From JAENVT01 sp031412355 (GTDB lineage Bacteria > Actinomycetota > Acidimicrobiia > Acidimicrobiales > Ilumatobacteraceae): DNA of 32,726 nucleotides. This document shows, in pieces, positions 23,150-31,631 of this stretch (positions are counted from its first letter, which is position 1; every line of letters starts with the position of its first letter). The notes below the pieces were generated by a model. That model was not told where the DNA came from. It was given only the letters and a program-made list of their open reading frames with translations, and did no database searches. Made by a program: the position numbers and the translations under genes. Location: the NCBI GenBank assembly GCA_031412355.1, contig JANOCR010000129.1, positions 1 through 32,726 on the forward strand, in the 5' to 3' direction.

Positions 23150-25608
23150 TGAAATGGCCGTTCGCCCGCAACACCCACTCGCCCCGTGCACCAACTGGGG
23201 ACACCGGGTCGGTCACGACCGCTGAGCCGACGCGGCCGGCGGTCGTATCGGCGCGTCGCGATTGGGCAACGTTGCCACCGCTGAAGGTGGCAGGGGCGCG
23301 GCCTATCAGCTTGACGGCCCCCACGCGGGACTTCACGAAGGGCCTTGCCACCCAACAGGTCCTGGTTCGCACACCTCGACTGGAGATGGTGCGCCAGATC
23401 GACGCACCCAGCGGCTCGTTCCGTGGCGTCCTCGCCCCGGCCGTCATCGATCACGATGGTGCCGCCCCGGAACTGCAAGAGTCGTCGCCGCTCCCAGAGA
23501 TCGAGCACCGCCATGTCGGCGCGGTCAGCGCCGAACACGGCGAGCACCGCGCCCTCGGGTTGTCGGCGGTCGAGCAACTGCTGGCCATCGGGGAACCGGG
23601 CGAGCCCGCACAGGTCCGACCGGTGACGGCTCCGGTCTTTCCGATCGAGATTGGCGACGAGCCGCAAGATGGCAGCGGCACGCCGACGGGGCAGCCGGGC
23701 GGCCGTCGCGCCGGCCTCGCCGATTCGCGTCGCCGGGGTCTGGGCCCCGCCTACCACGGTCCGTTACCCGAAGCCATGCGCGCCGAACGCGAGCGCGACG
23801 ACACCTCCGTGATCAGGCTCGACAGTGACGGCGGGGTGTCGGTCGAACCTGTTCCCGGCGACGTGCGCGCGACGATGCGCGACGTGCTGGGCATCGACGT
23901 CGGCGATCGGCTGGTGCACCGCGGACCAGCGGTCTCGGCCGAAGCACAGTCGATGGGCGCCCGGGCATTCACCCGCGACGGGCAGGTCTATCTCGCCGAC
24001 GAAGTCGGCCCGCTGGATCAAGCGAAGGGTCGGGCCGCGCTGGCCCACGAGTTGACGCACGCCGCGCAACAGATCGTGCACGGCGTGCTGCACGACGAGA
24101 CCAGCGACGCCGGTCGAGCAATGGAGGCTCACGCCCAACGTGTCGAGCAGTTCGTCCGTGGCGATGGCGGGGCGATCAAGCCGACTCCCGATCTCCTGCA
24201 TGCACGCCCGGCCACGAACCCCGACAAAGACGATGTCAATGTGGTCTCGTCGGCTCAACAGATGATGCGCGAGATGGTCGACAGCGGCTTGGCGAAGTCG
24301 GACGGCAGCGGTGGGATCGTGTTCACCATGCCGCCATCGTCGATGACGGCATCGGGCGGCACACAACGGCTGGCAGGCGACACCCCGACCGCCCACGCCG
24401 CCAGCGCGTCCCACTGGGATCCGCTGGGCTCATTCGGCAATACCCTGAGCCAGGGCCTGGGCAACGACATGATGGGAATCGCCGGGTCCATGTTCGGATT
24501 CAGCGATGAGTTGATGGGTCAGCAACGTCAGGAGTTGACCAGCGAGGACCGCGACTTCCGGCGCCACCAAACCACGCACGCCTTCGGCGAACTGCGACTC
24601 GAGCACCTCCGTCGCGTGGAACTCTCGAATCTCAACGACATCGAGGCGCGCCACGACCTCGAGCGCTCGACCTCATTGAACGCCGACATGCTGCAAGCGC
24701 TCGAGACCCGCGTGAACGAAGAGATCCAGGAACGCCTGACATTGCTCGATGCGCAGAGCGCTGTGGCTCTCGAGCGCCTGAATCAACAGCGGACCACTCG
24801 CCGCGAAACCCCCCTGCAGGACGTGCCGTTGGAGAACTTCAGTACAGCCCTGACGACGCTGTTCGACAACGCCGACGACCCGGTTCTGCCGACCGAAGAC
24901 GCGCTGCTGGCCCTGCTGGCGGCGCCGACGACCACTACACGTCGCGGTGGCGGTACACCTCGCCCCGGCGGTGTAGCAGCAGCGGGAGCGGCTGCCGCGG
25001 CGACGGCACATGCGCCCGGCGGTACGGCTCCGGCGACCGGCACCGGTGCGCCGGCGGCTACCGCAACCGACGCAGCGACGACGGAACACGAAGGCACCGG
25101 AACCGGAACTGGTACAGGAACAGGGACAGGCACCCGCCCGGGTGCCCGCACGCAGGGCGCCGACCAGTCATGGCGCACCGCTGACACGATGGGTGCTCGG
25201 TTCGAGGGACTCGGCAATGCGCTCGTCGGCGACATCGCCCACGCCGAGATCGGCTTGTTCGGCTCGCTGCTCGGCTTCGACTCCGGCTTCGAACGCAGCC
25301 TGCACGAAGGTGTCACCACGGTGGGCACCGCGGCGGGCGGGACCGCTGGCGCTGCTCACACAGACGCGGCGCACACCGACGCGGCGCACACCGACGCCGC
25401 GCACGCAGCGGCCGCTGCACAAGGCAACGCCGCATCCGCCGGCGCAGCACAACCTGGCGCCGCGAACCAGACCGTCGACCACATCGTCGCCGATCCGTAC
25501 GCGCTCGACGAACTGGCAATGCGTCTCTACCCCAACATCCGCAGCAGGTTGCGCCAGGAACTGCTGATTGACCGCGAGCGGGCAGGCCTGCTCGCCGACT
25601 TCCGCTAG
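23149..25608 (+). CDS. DUF4157 (eCIS core domain) protein with HExxH motif
   Basis: 819 aa. Residues 1-200 are Pro/Ala/Arg-rich and probably disordered. Residues about 205-335 form the DUF4157 domain, with zinc-protease motif HELTH (300-304) and AMEAHAQRVEQF (325 on). Then come two related glycine-rich hydrophobic segments (about 421-460 and 673-720, each with GLGN and FGF/LLGF), a charged helical stretch between them, Gly/Thr and Ala-His-Thr-Asp repeats, and a C-terminal LYPNIRSRLRQELLIDRERAGLLADFR-type tail seen in eCIS proteins. DUF4157 is a hallmark of eCIS loci and often of loaded cargo. Its place after the chaperone-like pair is that of a phage tape-measure gene. Whether it is cargo, protease or length ruler is open. 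Its start overlaps the previous stop. Confidence 0.85.
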   Translation: MKWPFARNTHSPRAPTGDTGSVTTAEPTRPAVVSARRDWATLPPLKVAGARPISLTAPTRDFTKGLATQQVLVRTPRLEMVRQIDAPSGSFRGVLAPAVIDHDGAAPELQESSPLPEIEHRHVGAVSAEHGEHRALGLSAVEQLLAIGEPGEPAQVRPVTAPVFPIEIGDEPQDGSGTPTGQPGGRRAGLADSRRRGLGPAYHGPLPEAMRAERERDDTSVIRLDSDGGVSVEPVPGDVRATMRDVLGIDVGDRLVHRGPAVSAEAQSMGARAFTRDGQVYLADEVGPLDQAKGRAALAHELTHAAQQIVHGVLHDETSDAGRAMEAHAQRVEQFVRGDGGAIKPTPDLLHARPATNPDKDDVNVVSSAQQMMREMVDSGLAKSDGSGGIVFTMPPSSMTASGGTQRLAGDTPTAHAASASHWDPLGSFGNTLSQGLGNDMMGIAGSMFGFSDELMGQQRQELTSEDRDFRRHQTTHAFGELRLEHLRRVELSNLNDIEARHDLERSTSLNADMLQALETRVNEEIQERLTLLDAQSAVALERLNQQRTTRRETPLQDVPLENFSTALTTLFDNADDPVLPTEDALLALLAAPTTTTRRGGGTPRPGGVAAAGAAAAATAHAPGGTAPATGTGAPAATATDAATTEHEGTGTGTGTGTGTGTRPGARTQGADQSWRTADTMGARFEGLGNALVGDIAHAEIGLFGSLLGFDSGFERSLHEGVTTVGTAAGGTAGAAHTDAAHTDAAHTDAAHAAAAAQGNAASAGAAQPGAANQTVDHIVADPYALDELAMRLYPNIRSRLRQELLIDRERAGLLADFR
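25093..25134 (+). repeat. Gly-Thr coding hexanucleotide repeat inside the DUF4157 gene
   Basis: Seven alternating Gly-Thr codon pairs (GGx ACx, about 42 bp) encode a flexible linker. Codon use varies between units, so the repeat is partly diverged. Confidence 0.85.
25351..25410 (+). repeat. 15-bp tandem repeat coding Ala-Ala-His-Thr-Asp
   Basis: Three full units (25351-25365, 25366-25380, 25381-25395), the second and third identical (GCGGCGCACACCGAC), and a degenerate fourth. It is in frame, so changes in copy number would alter linker length without a frameshift. Confidence 0.88.
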
Positions 25609-25631
25609 CCAAATTCTGTAAGGAGAGAACA

Positions 25632-26084
25632 ATGCCCATTGCCGACGACATCCCGCTGGCGCTAGCCAACCGATTCACTGTGAAGGTCGACGCCCCAGGC
25701 GAGATCGACCTTGGCAGCTGGGCCAAAGTTGACGGCCTCGACGTGACCTTCGACGTCGTCGAGTACCGCGCCGGTGACGCGTGGAACTCGCGCTGGTACT
25801 GCCCGGGCGCAACCAAGTACTCGACGGTGAAACTGAGTCGTGCGGTCACTGCCGACACCGAGAAGGTGAAGAAGTGGCTCAGCGACACGGCGAAGAGCCA
25901 CAAGCCCGGCCTGATGGTGATCGAGCTCAAGGATTCGGCCGACAAGCCGGTGTTCACCTGGGAGATGCGCAGCGCGATGCCGTCGAAGTGGTCGGTCAGC
26001 GGCTTCGACGCCGGCACCAGCAAGATCGCCACCGAGCAGCTCGAAATCGTGCACCTCGGCTTCCTCGACGACGACATCGCCTGA
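25632..26084 (+). CDS. Tube-family protein (gp19-like), second copy
   Basis: 150 aa. ANRFTVKVDAPGEIDLGSWAKVDGLDVTFDVVEYRAGD and the C-terminal EQLEIVHLGFL strand belong to the tail tube (gp19) family. It is clearly closer to the next gene than to the tube gene beside the sheath: both have the DLGxW-x-x-xDGL turn and end in LELVHxGFL-type strands. In Photorhabdus and Serratia systems a second and third tube-like protein (Pvc5-type) start the tube on the spike; that role fits its place just before the LysM and spike genes. AAGGAGAG precedes ATG 25632 at good spacing. Confidence 0.9.
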   Translation: MPIADDIPLALANRFTVKVDAPGEIDLGSWAKVDGLDVTFDVVEYRAGDAWNSRWYCPGATKYSTVKLSRAVTADTEKVKKWLSDTAKSHKPGLMVIELKDSADKPVFTWEMRSAMPSKWSVSGFDAGTSKIATEQLEIVHLGFLDDDIA

Positions 26085-26100
26085 CCGGACGATTGACACC

Positions 26101-26532
26101 ATGTCCCTCAAAGACTCGACCCAGTATGGGCTCGTCATGCGGTTCGACGTGGTCGTCGACGGGATCGATCTTGGTGCCTGGTCGTCGTGCGATGGGCTGA
26201 AGGTCGACTTCGGTCTGAAAGAGATCAAGGTCGGCGGCACCAACGACTACAAGGTGTACCTGCCCGATCGCGTCAACTACCCACGCCTCGTGTTGAAGCG
26301 GGCGATGACGGCAAGTGACTCGGGCAAGGTGATGACCTGGCTCCGTTCGATGGTCGACGCGACCGACGGCGGCACCGCCACCATCACACTTCGCGACAGT
26401 CACAACCAGACCGTTTCGGAGTGGACGTTTTCGAACACGCGACCGTCGTCGTGGAAGGGTCCGACGCTCAACGCGACCGGCAAGGAAGTGGCTACTGAAA
26501 TTCTCGAACTCGTCCACGAAGGCTTCCTGTAG
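26101..26532 (+). CDS. Tube-family protein (gp19-like), third copy
   Basis: 143 aa. MRFDVVVDGIDLGAWSSCDGL, the FGLKEIKVGGTNDYKVYLP loop and final EILELVHEGFL show the tail tube fold and close relation to the preceding gene. It probably forms one of the tube-initiator layers between tube and baseplate spike. The gene starts 16 nt after the previous stop and, unlike its neighbours, has no clear Shine-Dalgarno before ATG 26101. Its stop TAG lies within the strong AGGAGG of the next gene. Confidence 0.9.
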   Translation: MSLKDSTQYGLVMRFDVVVDGIDLGAWSSCDGLKVDFGLKEIKVGGTNDYKVYLPDRVNYPRLVLKRAMTASDSGKVMTWLRSMVDATDGGTATITLRDSHNQTVSEWTFSNTRPSSWKGPTLNATGKEVATEILELVHEGFL

Positions 26533-26540
26533 GAGGTGAC

Positions 26541-27233
26541 ATGAAGGCCAAACTGATCAACGAGAAGCTGCCGTTCGAGATGGTGGAGTTCGACTTCAAC
26601 CCTGAGACGTTGAAGTACAACCGCCAGACCTCGACGACCAATCGTGCGGGCGCATCACCAGCGGGCGTCGGCTCGACACCGTCGATCCTGCTGAAGGCGC
26701 CACCGAAGTCACTGGTCGGCAGCGGCTATCTGGTCGGCGATGACGTGCAGGATCGGGCCGAGCAGTTGTATGCCTGGATGGACCCGGGCGGCGGCCTGTT
26801 GGGCCAACTGATCGGCGCGGCCGTCGGTGCCCTGACCGGCGGGCGCATCAACCTGGCCGCCAAGCCTCCGGCGCTGATCTTCCAATGGGGCACGCAGATC
26901 ATGCGCTGCATCATGAAAGACGTGAAGGTCACCTTCGAGCGGTTCAGCTCATCCGGAAATCCAGACCGGGCACTGATCGTGTTCGAAGTGATCGAGGAGT
27001 TCAACATCTTCGGCATGTTGCCGACCAACCCGACATCGGGCGGCCTGCCGGGACGGCAGCGACACATCGTCAGTGCCAGCGAGAACGTGCAGACGATCAG
27101 CACCGCGGCATACGGAAACCCGAAGTTGTGGCGCGGTGTTGCCGATGCCAATGGCATCGACGATCCGTTCAGGGTCAAGCCGGGCGACACCGTGTATCTG
27201 CCCAACGCCAATGAGATCATCGGGAAGCGGTGA
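26541..27233 (+). CDS. LysM-containing baseplate/tube-adaptor protein (Pvc7-like, gp53-like)
   Basis: 230 aa. The N-terminal part FDFNPETLKYNRQTST is the conserved start of eCIS Pvc7-like proteins. A Gly-rich central segment is followed by QWGTQIMRCIMKDVKVTFERF and a C-terminal LysM domain (about residues 170-228, with VSASENVQTISTAAYGNP and PGDTVYLPN). In this family the protein links the spike to the tube initiator; the LysM fold probably serves protein contacts inside the baseplate. The Shine-Dalgarno AGGAGGTGA is an almost perfect match to the 16S tail and overlaps the preceding stop. The spike gene follows after 6 nt. Confidence 0.92.
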   Translation: MKAKLINEKLPFEMVEFDFNPETLKYNRQTSTTNRAGASPAGVGSTPSILLKAPPKSLVGSGYLVGDDVQDRAEQLYAWMDPGGGLLGQLIGAAVGALTGGRINLAAKPPALIFQWGTQIMRCIMKDVKVTFERFSSSGNPDRALIVFEVIEEFNIFGMLPTNPTSGGLPGRQRHIVSASENVQTISTAAYGNPKLWRGVADANGIDDPFRVKPGDTVYLPNANEIIGKR

Positions 27234-27239
27234 CCTGAC

Positions 27240-29228
27240 ATGCCCCTGCTGCCCGACCTGACCGACCTGTCGGCAACCGTCACCCCAACGGTGTCTGTCA
27301 ACTCGATCGATCTGCTGCCGACGGTGCAACCGAAGTTGCGACGCACGGTCGTCGATACGCGGTTGCATCTCCCCGACATGTTCGAGCTGACGTTCGAGGA
27401 CACCGACAACTCGGTGGTCGACGAGTTGATGGTGCGCATCGGCAGCCTGGTCGAGGTTTATGGCGGATCCTCGGGCACGCCGTCGGCCGAGTGCCTGATC
27501 AAGGGCGAAGTCACCTCGATCGAGGGCGAGTACCACGGGCTGACCATCTTCACGATCATCCGCGGCTACGAGAAGTCGCACCGCATGCAGCGCTCGAGCC
27601 GCACGCGCACATTCGTCGACATGAAAGACAGCGACATCGCCTCGAAGATCGCTCGCGAGGCCGGGTTCATGCAGACCGACATCACCCGCACCTCGACAAC
27701 GCATCGCCACGTCTCGCAGATCAGCCAGACCGACTGGGATTTTCTGCGCGGCCGCGCCCAGGAGATCGGGTTCGAAGTGGGCGTCGCGCAGGGCAAGTTC
27801 TTCTTCCGCAAGGCATCGAGTGCCAAGCCCAGCGGTGCCGGCGGCATCGGCGGCGCTATCGCCGGCGCGGCGGCAAGCTTGGCCGGCGGTGGTCCGCCAA
27901 CGCTGACCTTCCAGCAGAACCTGCAATCGTTCCGGGTTCGACGCAGCGCGGCCAACATCCCCTCCGAGGTCGAGGTACGCGTCTACGACTACAAGAAGGC
28001 CGAGGTCGTGGTGGGGACCGCGCCACTGAAGACCGGCACGGCCAAGCTCGACGACGATCCCGACCCTCAGGCGCTCGCTGGATCGTTCACCGGTCTGCCG
28101 TTTCCGATTCCCACGCTGCCCCAGATCCCTGGGCTACCGAGTCTCGGACTGATGCCCAGCATGACGGCCCGAGTGATCTCCGACCGCCCGCTCGATTGGG
28201 GTTCACCGACGACGTCGGCTGTCGACGAGATGGCCAAGGGTGTGGCCGAACACCTGGCGAGCACCATCCTGGAAGCCGAGGGTGTGTGCTACGGCAATCC
28301 CGGCGTGCAGGCCGGTAAGAAGATCGTGATCGGTGGTGTTGCCGAGGAGTTCACCGGCGAGTGGATCGTGACGTCCGCCCGCCACACGTTCGAATCAGAG
28401 ATCGGCGGCTACTCGACGCACTTTGAAGTCAGCGGCCGTCACGACCGCACGCTGCTGGGGCTTGCATCGCTGGGCGCTGCCAGCGTTCGGCCGTCGACCA
28501 TCAACGGCAATGTGGTTGGCGTCGTGACCAACAACAACGACTCCGAGAAGATGGGCCGAGTCAAGCTCGGGTTCCCGTGGCTCGCCCCGTTCTACGAGAC
28601 CGACTGGGCACGGGTAGTGCAAGTCGGCATGGGCAAGGAGTGGGGCAACCTGTTCCTGCCAGAGGTGGGCGACGAGGTGCTGGTCGGTTTCGAGTTCGGC
28701 GACACGCGCCGGCCCTACGTAATCGGCGGGCTGCTGAACGGCAAGTCTTCGCACCCATTGCTGTCGACCGCCGTGAAGTCCGCCGGCTTGTCGGCACAGG
28801 TCGTGAAACGCGGCATCGTCTCGCGGACCGGCAACCAGTTGGCGTTCGAGGATGAGATCCCGTCGCCACTGACGCCAAAGCCACCGACCAAGAGCAAGAT
28901 CACGCTCGGCGACGCCGCCGCGAAGCTGCAACTGACGTTCGACGTCGTCAACGGCGAACTGCGCATCGTGTGCGACGGCGGCTCGATGAACCCGATCGGC
29001 AAGATCGTCATCGAGCAGAAATCCAACGGCGGCGAGATCCAGGTGAACAGCGCCGGCAACGTGACGATCGAGGCAAAAGCGCCGGGCAAGCTCACGTTGA
29101 AGGGCGGTACCGGCATCGTGCTCGACGGCGGCACAGCCAATGTCGAGATCAAGGGCACTGCAGGTGTGAAGGTCGATGGTGGCGCAGGGTTGGTGGAGCT
29201 GTCTGGCTCGATGGTGAAGTTGAACTAG
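27240..29228 (+). CDS. Central spike protein, VgrG/Pvc8-like (gp27-gp5 fusion)
   Basis: 662 aa. Residues about 1-410 form the gp27-like (phage late control D) barrels, including EVTSIEGEYHGLTIFTIIRGYEKSHR and TDWDFLRGRAQEIGFEV. Residues about 422-505 are the gp5 OB-fold (GNVVGVVTNNNDSEKMGRVKL, LPEVGDEVLVGFEFGDTRRPYVIGGL). The rest is a glycine-rich beta-helix needle (SNGGEIQVNSAGNVTIEAKA). Trimers form the membrane-piercing spike at the end of the tube. No toxin domain is fused at the C-terminus, and the PAAR tip gene is not in this window. A Gly/Ala insertion (GGIGGAIAGAAASLAGGG, about residues 200-217) lies inside the gp27-like part. Confidence 0.95.
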   Translation: MPLLPDLTDLSATVTPTVSVNSIDLLPTVQPKLRRTVVDTRLHLPDMFELTFEDTDNSVVDELMVRIGSLVEVYGGSSGTPSAECLIKGEVTSIEGEYHGLTIFTIIRGYEKSHRMQRSSRTRTFVDMKDSDIASKIAREAGFMQTDITRTSTTHRHVSQISQTDWDFLRGRAQEIGFEVGVAQGKFFFRKASSAKPSGAGGIGGAIAGAAASLAGGGPPTLTFQQNLQSFRVRRSAANIPSEVEVRVYDYKKAEVVVGTAPLKTGTAKLDDDPDPQALAGSFTGLPFPIPTLPQIPGLPSLGLMPSMTARVISDRPLDWGSPTTSAVDEMAKGVAEHLASTILEAEGVCYGNPGVQAGKKIVIGGVAEEFTGEWIVTSARHTFESEIGGYSTHFEVSGRHDRTLLGLASLGAASVRPSTINGNVVGVVTNNNDSEKMGRVKLGFPWLAPFYETDWARVVQVGMGKEWGNLFLPEVGDEVLVGFEFGDTRRPYVIGGLLNGKSSHPLLSTAVKSAGLSAQVVKRGIVSRTGNQLAFEDEIPSPLTPKPPTKSKITLGDAAAKLQLTFDVVNGELRIVCDGGSMNPIGKIVIEQKSNGGEIQVNSAGNVTIEAKAPGKLTLKGGTGIVLDGGTANVEIKGTAGVKVDGGAGLVELSGSMVKLN

Positions 29229-29239
29229 GGAGACGACAG

Positions 29240-29653
29240 ATGCCGGTTGATCACGATTTTGTTGGGACCGGGTGGGCCTTCCCACCGCAACTCACCGCCT
29301 CTGGCGGAATCGCCATGGTGCGCCGCGAACGCGAGCTCGAGGAGTCGATGCGCATCATCTTGCTGACCTATCCCGGTGAACGTCCGATGCGGCCCGAGTT
29401 CGGGTCGCGAGTGCGCGACTACGTGTTCCGAAGCGTCGATGAGGAGATGACCACAGCGCTGGCGTTCGAGGTGAAGCGGGCGCTGCAGCGATGGGAGCCG
29501 CGGGTCGATGTGGTGAAGGTCATCGCCACTCCCGACGTAGACAGCCACGAACTCGTCTTCATCGACATCCAATACGCGGTCAAGGGCACCAACGACCGCC
29601 GCAACCTGGTCTTTCCGTATTACACGATCCCCGACGATGGGAGTGACTACTAA
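29240..29653 (+). CDS. Baseplate wedge protein, gp25/Pvc9-like
   Basis: 137 aa. REELEESMRIIL-type helix followed by TYPGERPMRPEFGSRVRDYVF is the core gp25 signature (I..IL.T.pGER.m.P.FG), and the C-terminal strands end in LVFPYYTIP. gp25-like proteins nucleate sheath assembly on the baseplate. ATG 29240 follows a GGGAG ribosome binding site; the frame upstream overlaps the spike gene and lacks conserved sequence. The TAA stop overlaps the ATG of the J gene by one base, so translation is coupled. Confidence 0.94.
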   Translation: MPVDHDFVGTGWAFPPQLTASGGIAMVRRERELEESMRIILLTYPGERPMRPEFGSRVRDYVFRSVDEEMTTALAFEVKRALQRWEPRVDVVKVIATPDVDSHELVFIDIQYAVKGTNDRRNLVFPYYTIPDDGSDY

Positions 29654-31602
29654 TGGCACTGCCAGCACCAGATCTCGACGACCGGCGCTTCCAGCAGTTG
29701 GTCGACGACGCCAAGCGAATGGTCATGGCTCGCTGCCCCACGTGGACCGATCACAACGTGTCGGACCCGGGCGTGACCCTGATCGAGACGTTCGCCTACA
29801 TGACCGACGTCTTGCTGTATCGCCTCAACCGCGTTCCGGACCGGTTGTACCTGAAGTTCCTGGAGCTGATCGGGTTGCAGTTGTTCCCGGCCACTTCGGC
29901 GCGTACCGGTGTGACGTTCTACCTGTCGTCGCCGGCACAGGGCACGCTGACCATCCCTCGCGGCACGCGCACTGCGACACTACGCACCGAGACCGAGGAG
30001 CCCGTGGTGTTCACGACGGTGGAGGACCTGCCCATCGTGGCCTGCTCGCTCGCCTCGGTGCTGACATCGAGCGTGGCGACCGACGGTCGCGAGGCGCGCA
30101 CCGAGCAACTGCGATTGCGGGTGCCGTTCACCGCGTTCTCGAACCCTCCCGAGCCGGGTGACGCGCTGCTCGTCGGCCTAACCGACGCGGTCCCACGTTG
30201 TGCGGTTCGGCTGCAGTTCAACTGCACCATCGAAGGCGTCGGCGTCGACCCCGACGATCCTCCGCTGCAATGGGAGGCCTACGACGGCACAACCTGGCAC
30301 GCGTGCGAAGTCAGCGAGGACGGCACCGGCGGCTTGAACCGCGACGGCTCGATCATCGTGCACGTTCCCCGCCAGCACTCAGCCACACTGCTCGACGGCG
30401 AGCGCGCCGGCTGGCTGCGAGCCCGGGTGATGCCGGCCGAGGAAGGTCAGCCCTCGTACAGTGCGTCACCAATGATCCATGGGCTGATCGCCGACACCAT
30501 CGGTGGTACAGCGGACTCCGCACACGCCGATGTGATCGAGCACGAGACCTTGGGCGTGTCGGAAGGTGTGCCCGGCGAAACGTTCAAGACCGCCTATGCA
30601 CCCGTGTTGCCGGCCGGCGACCCGCTGCGCTTGCTCGTGACCAGTGAAGACGGCCAGAGCGAATGGCGACAGGTCGAACACTTCGCGTCCAGCTCGGCCA
30701 CGGACGACGTGTTCGCACTCGACGCGGTGCACGGCGTGATCTCATTCGGACCTGGGGTCCGCGAGGCCGACGGCTCGCTGCGCCAATACGGCAGCGTCGC
30801 CCCGAAGGGTGCGATCGTGCAGATTGATGCGTACGCAACGGGCGGTGGCCGGATCGGCAACGTGGGTGCCGGTTCGATCCGCACGCTCAAGTCGTCGATT
30901 CCGTTCATCGCCGGCGTCGACAACCGAGGCCCGGCGACGGGTGGGGTCGACGGTGAGGACCTCGACTCCGCCAAGACACGCGGTCCCATCCTGCTGCGCA
31001 CCCGCAACCGGGCAGTGACCGCCGAGGACTTCGAGCAGCTCACCCGAGCGGCAGCCCCCGAGGTCGCCCGCGTCAGGTGCCTGCCCGCCGGCGACGGCGC
31101 TGAAGCCGGCAGCGTTCGCATCCTGGTCGTGCCGGCCGCACCGATCATCGACGGTCAGATCCGATTCGAGCACCTCGTGCCCAGCGAAGAGACGATGGAG
31201 CGCATTCTCAACGCGCTCGACGGGGCTCGGCTGGTTGGCACCCGCGTGATCATCGAGCCCCCCGTCTACCAAGGCGTCACGGTAGTTGCACAGGTGAAAG
31301 CCAAGCCGAAGATCAGCGTGGTGCGAGTGCGCGAGGAGGCCTCTGCAGTACTGCACCGGTACTTCAATCCACTGGTCGGCGGCCCCGATGGCAAGGGTTG
31401 GCCGTGGGGCCGACCCATCCAGTCGGGCGAGGCATACACGGCTCTGCAAGAGATCCGCGGCGTCGACTTCGTCGAAGAGATCCGTCTGTTCGGCGCCAAC
31501 CCGGTGACGGGCGAACGCGGCCAGGCGACCACGCGATTGGAACTGGCGGCCAGCGCCATCGCCTTCTCGTACGAGCACCAGATCAGGGTGGTCGAACCAT
31601 GA
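29653..31602 (+). CDS. Baseplate J/gp6-like wedge protein (Pvc11-like)
   Basis: 649 aa. The N-terminus CPTWTDHNVSDPGVTLIETFAYMTDVLLYRLNRVPDRLYLKFLELIG is characteristic of large eCIS baseplate proteins of the J/gp6 group. The C-terminal half has the J-type pattern (RNRAVTAEDFEQLTRAAAPEVARVRC, then the KAKPKISVVRVREEA helix and PWGRPIQSGEAYTALQEIRGVDFVEEIRLF). These proteins form the wedges that ring the spike and trigger sheath contraction. It starts within the gp25 stop. Its own stop overlaps the start of a 10-codon mini-ORF leading to the next gene. Confidence 0.94.
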   Translation: MALPAPDLDDRRFQQLVDDAKRMVMARCPTWTDHNVSDPGVTLIETFAYMTDVLLYRLNRVPDRLYLKFLELIGLQLFPATSARTGVTFYLSSPAQGTLTIPRGTRTATLRTETEEPVVFTTVEDLPIVACSLASVLTSSVATDGREARTEQLRLRVPFTAFSNPPEPGDALLVGLTDAVPRCAVRLQFNCTIEGVGVDPDDPPLQWEAYDGTTWHACEVSEDGTGGLNRDGSIIVHVPRQHSATLLDGERAGWLRARVMPAEEGQPSYSASPMIHGLIADTIGGTADSAHADVIEHETLGVSEGVPGETFKTAYAPVLPAGDPLRLLVTSEDGQSEWRQVEHFASSSATDDVFALDAVHGVISFGPGVREADGSLRQYGSVAPKGAIVQIDAYATGGGRIGNVGAGSIRTLKSSIPFIAGVDNRGPATGGVDGEDLDSAKTRGPILLRTRNRAVTAEDFEQLTRAAAPEVARVRCLPAGDGAEAGSVRILVVPAAPIIDGQIRFEHLVPSEETMERILNALDGARLVGTRVIIEPPVYQGVTVVAQVKAKPKISVVRVREEASAVLHRYFNPLVGGPDGKGWPWGRPIQSGEAYTALQEIRGVDFVEEIRLFGANPVTGERGQATTRLELAASAIAFSYEHQIRVVEP

Positions 31603-31631
31603 GAGACAAAGTGGCAAGGGTAGAGCCATGA
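31599..31631 (+). other. 10-codon mini-ORF bridging J gene and tail protein I gene
   Basis: ATG 31599 overlaps the J stop and its own TGA (31629-31631) overlaps ATG 31628 of the next gene. The two ATGA junctions and the bases before them are similar (GGTCGAACCATGA and GGTAGAGCCATGA), so the gap may come from a small duplication of the junction. A peptide function is unlikely. The next gene also has its own AAGGG 7 nt before its ATG. Confidence 0.4.
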
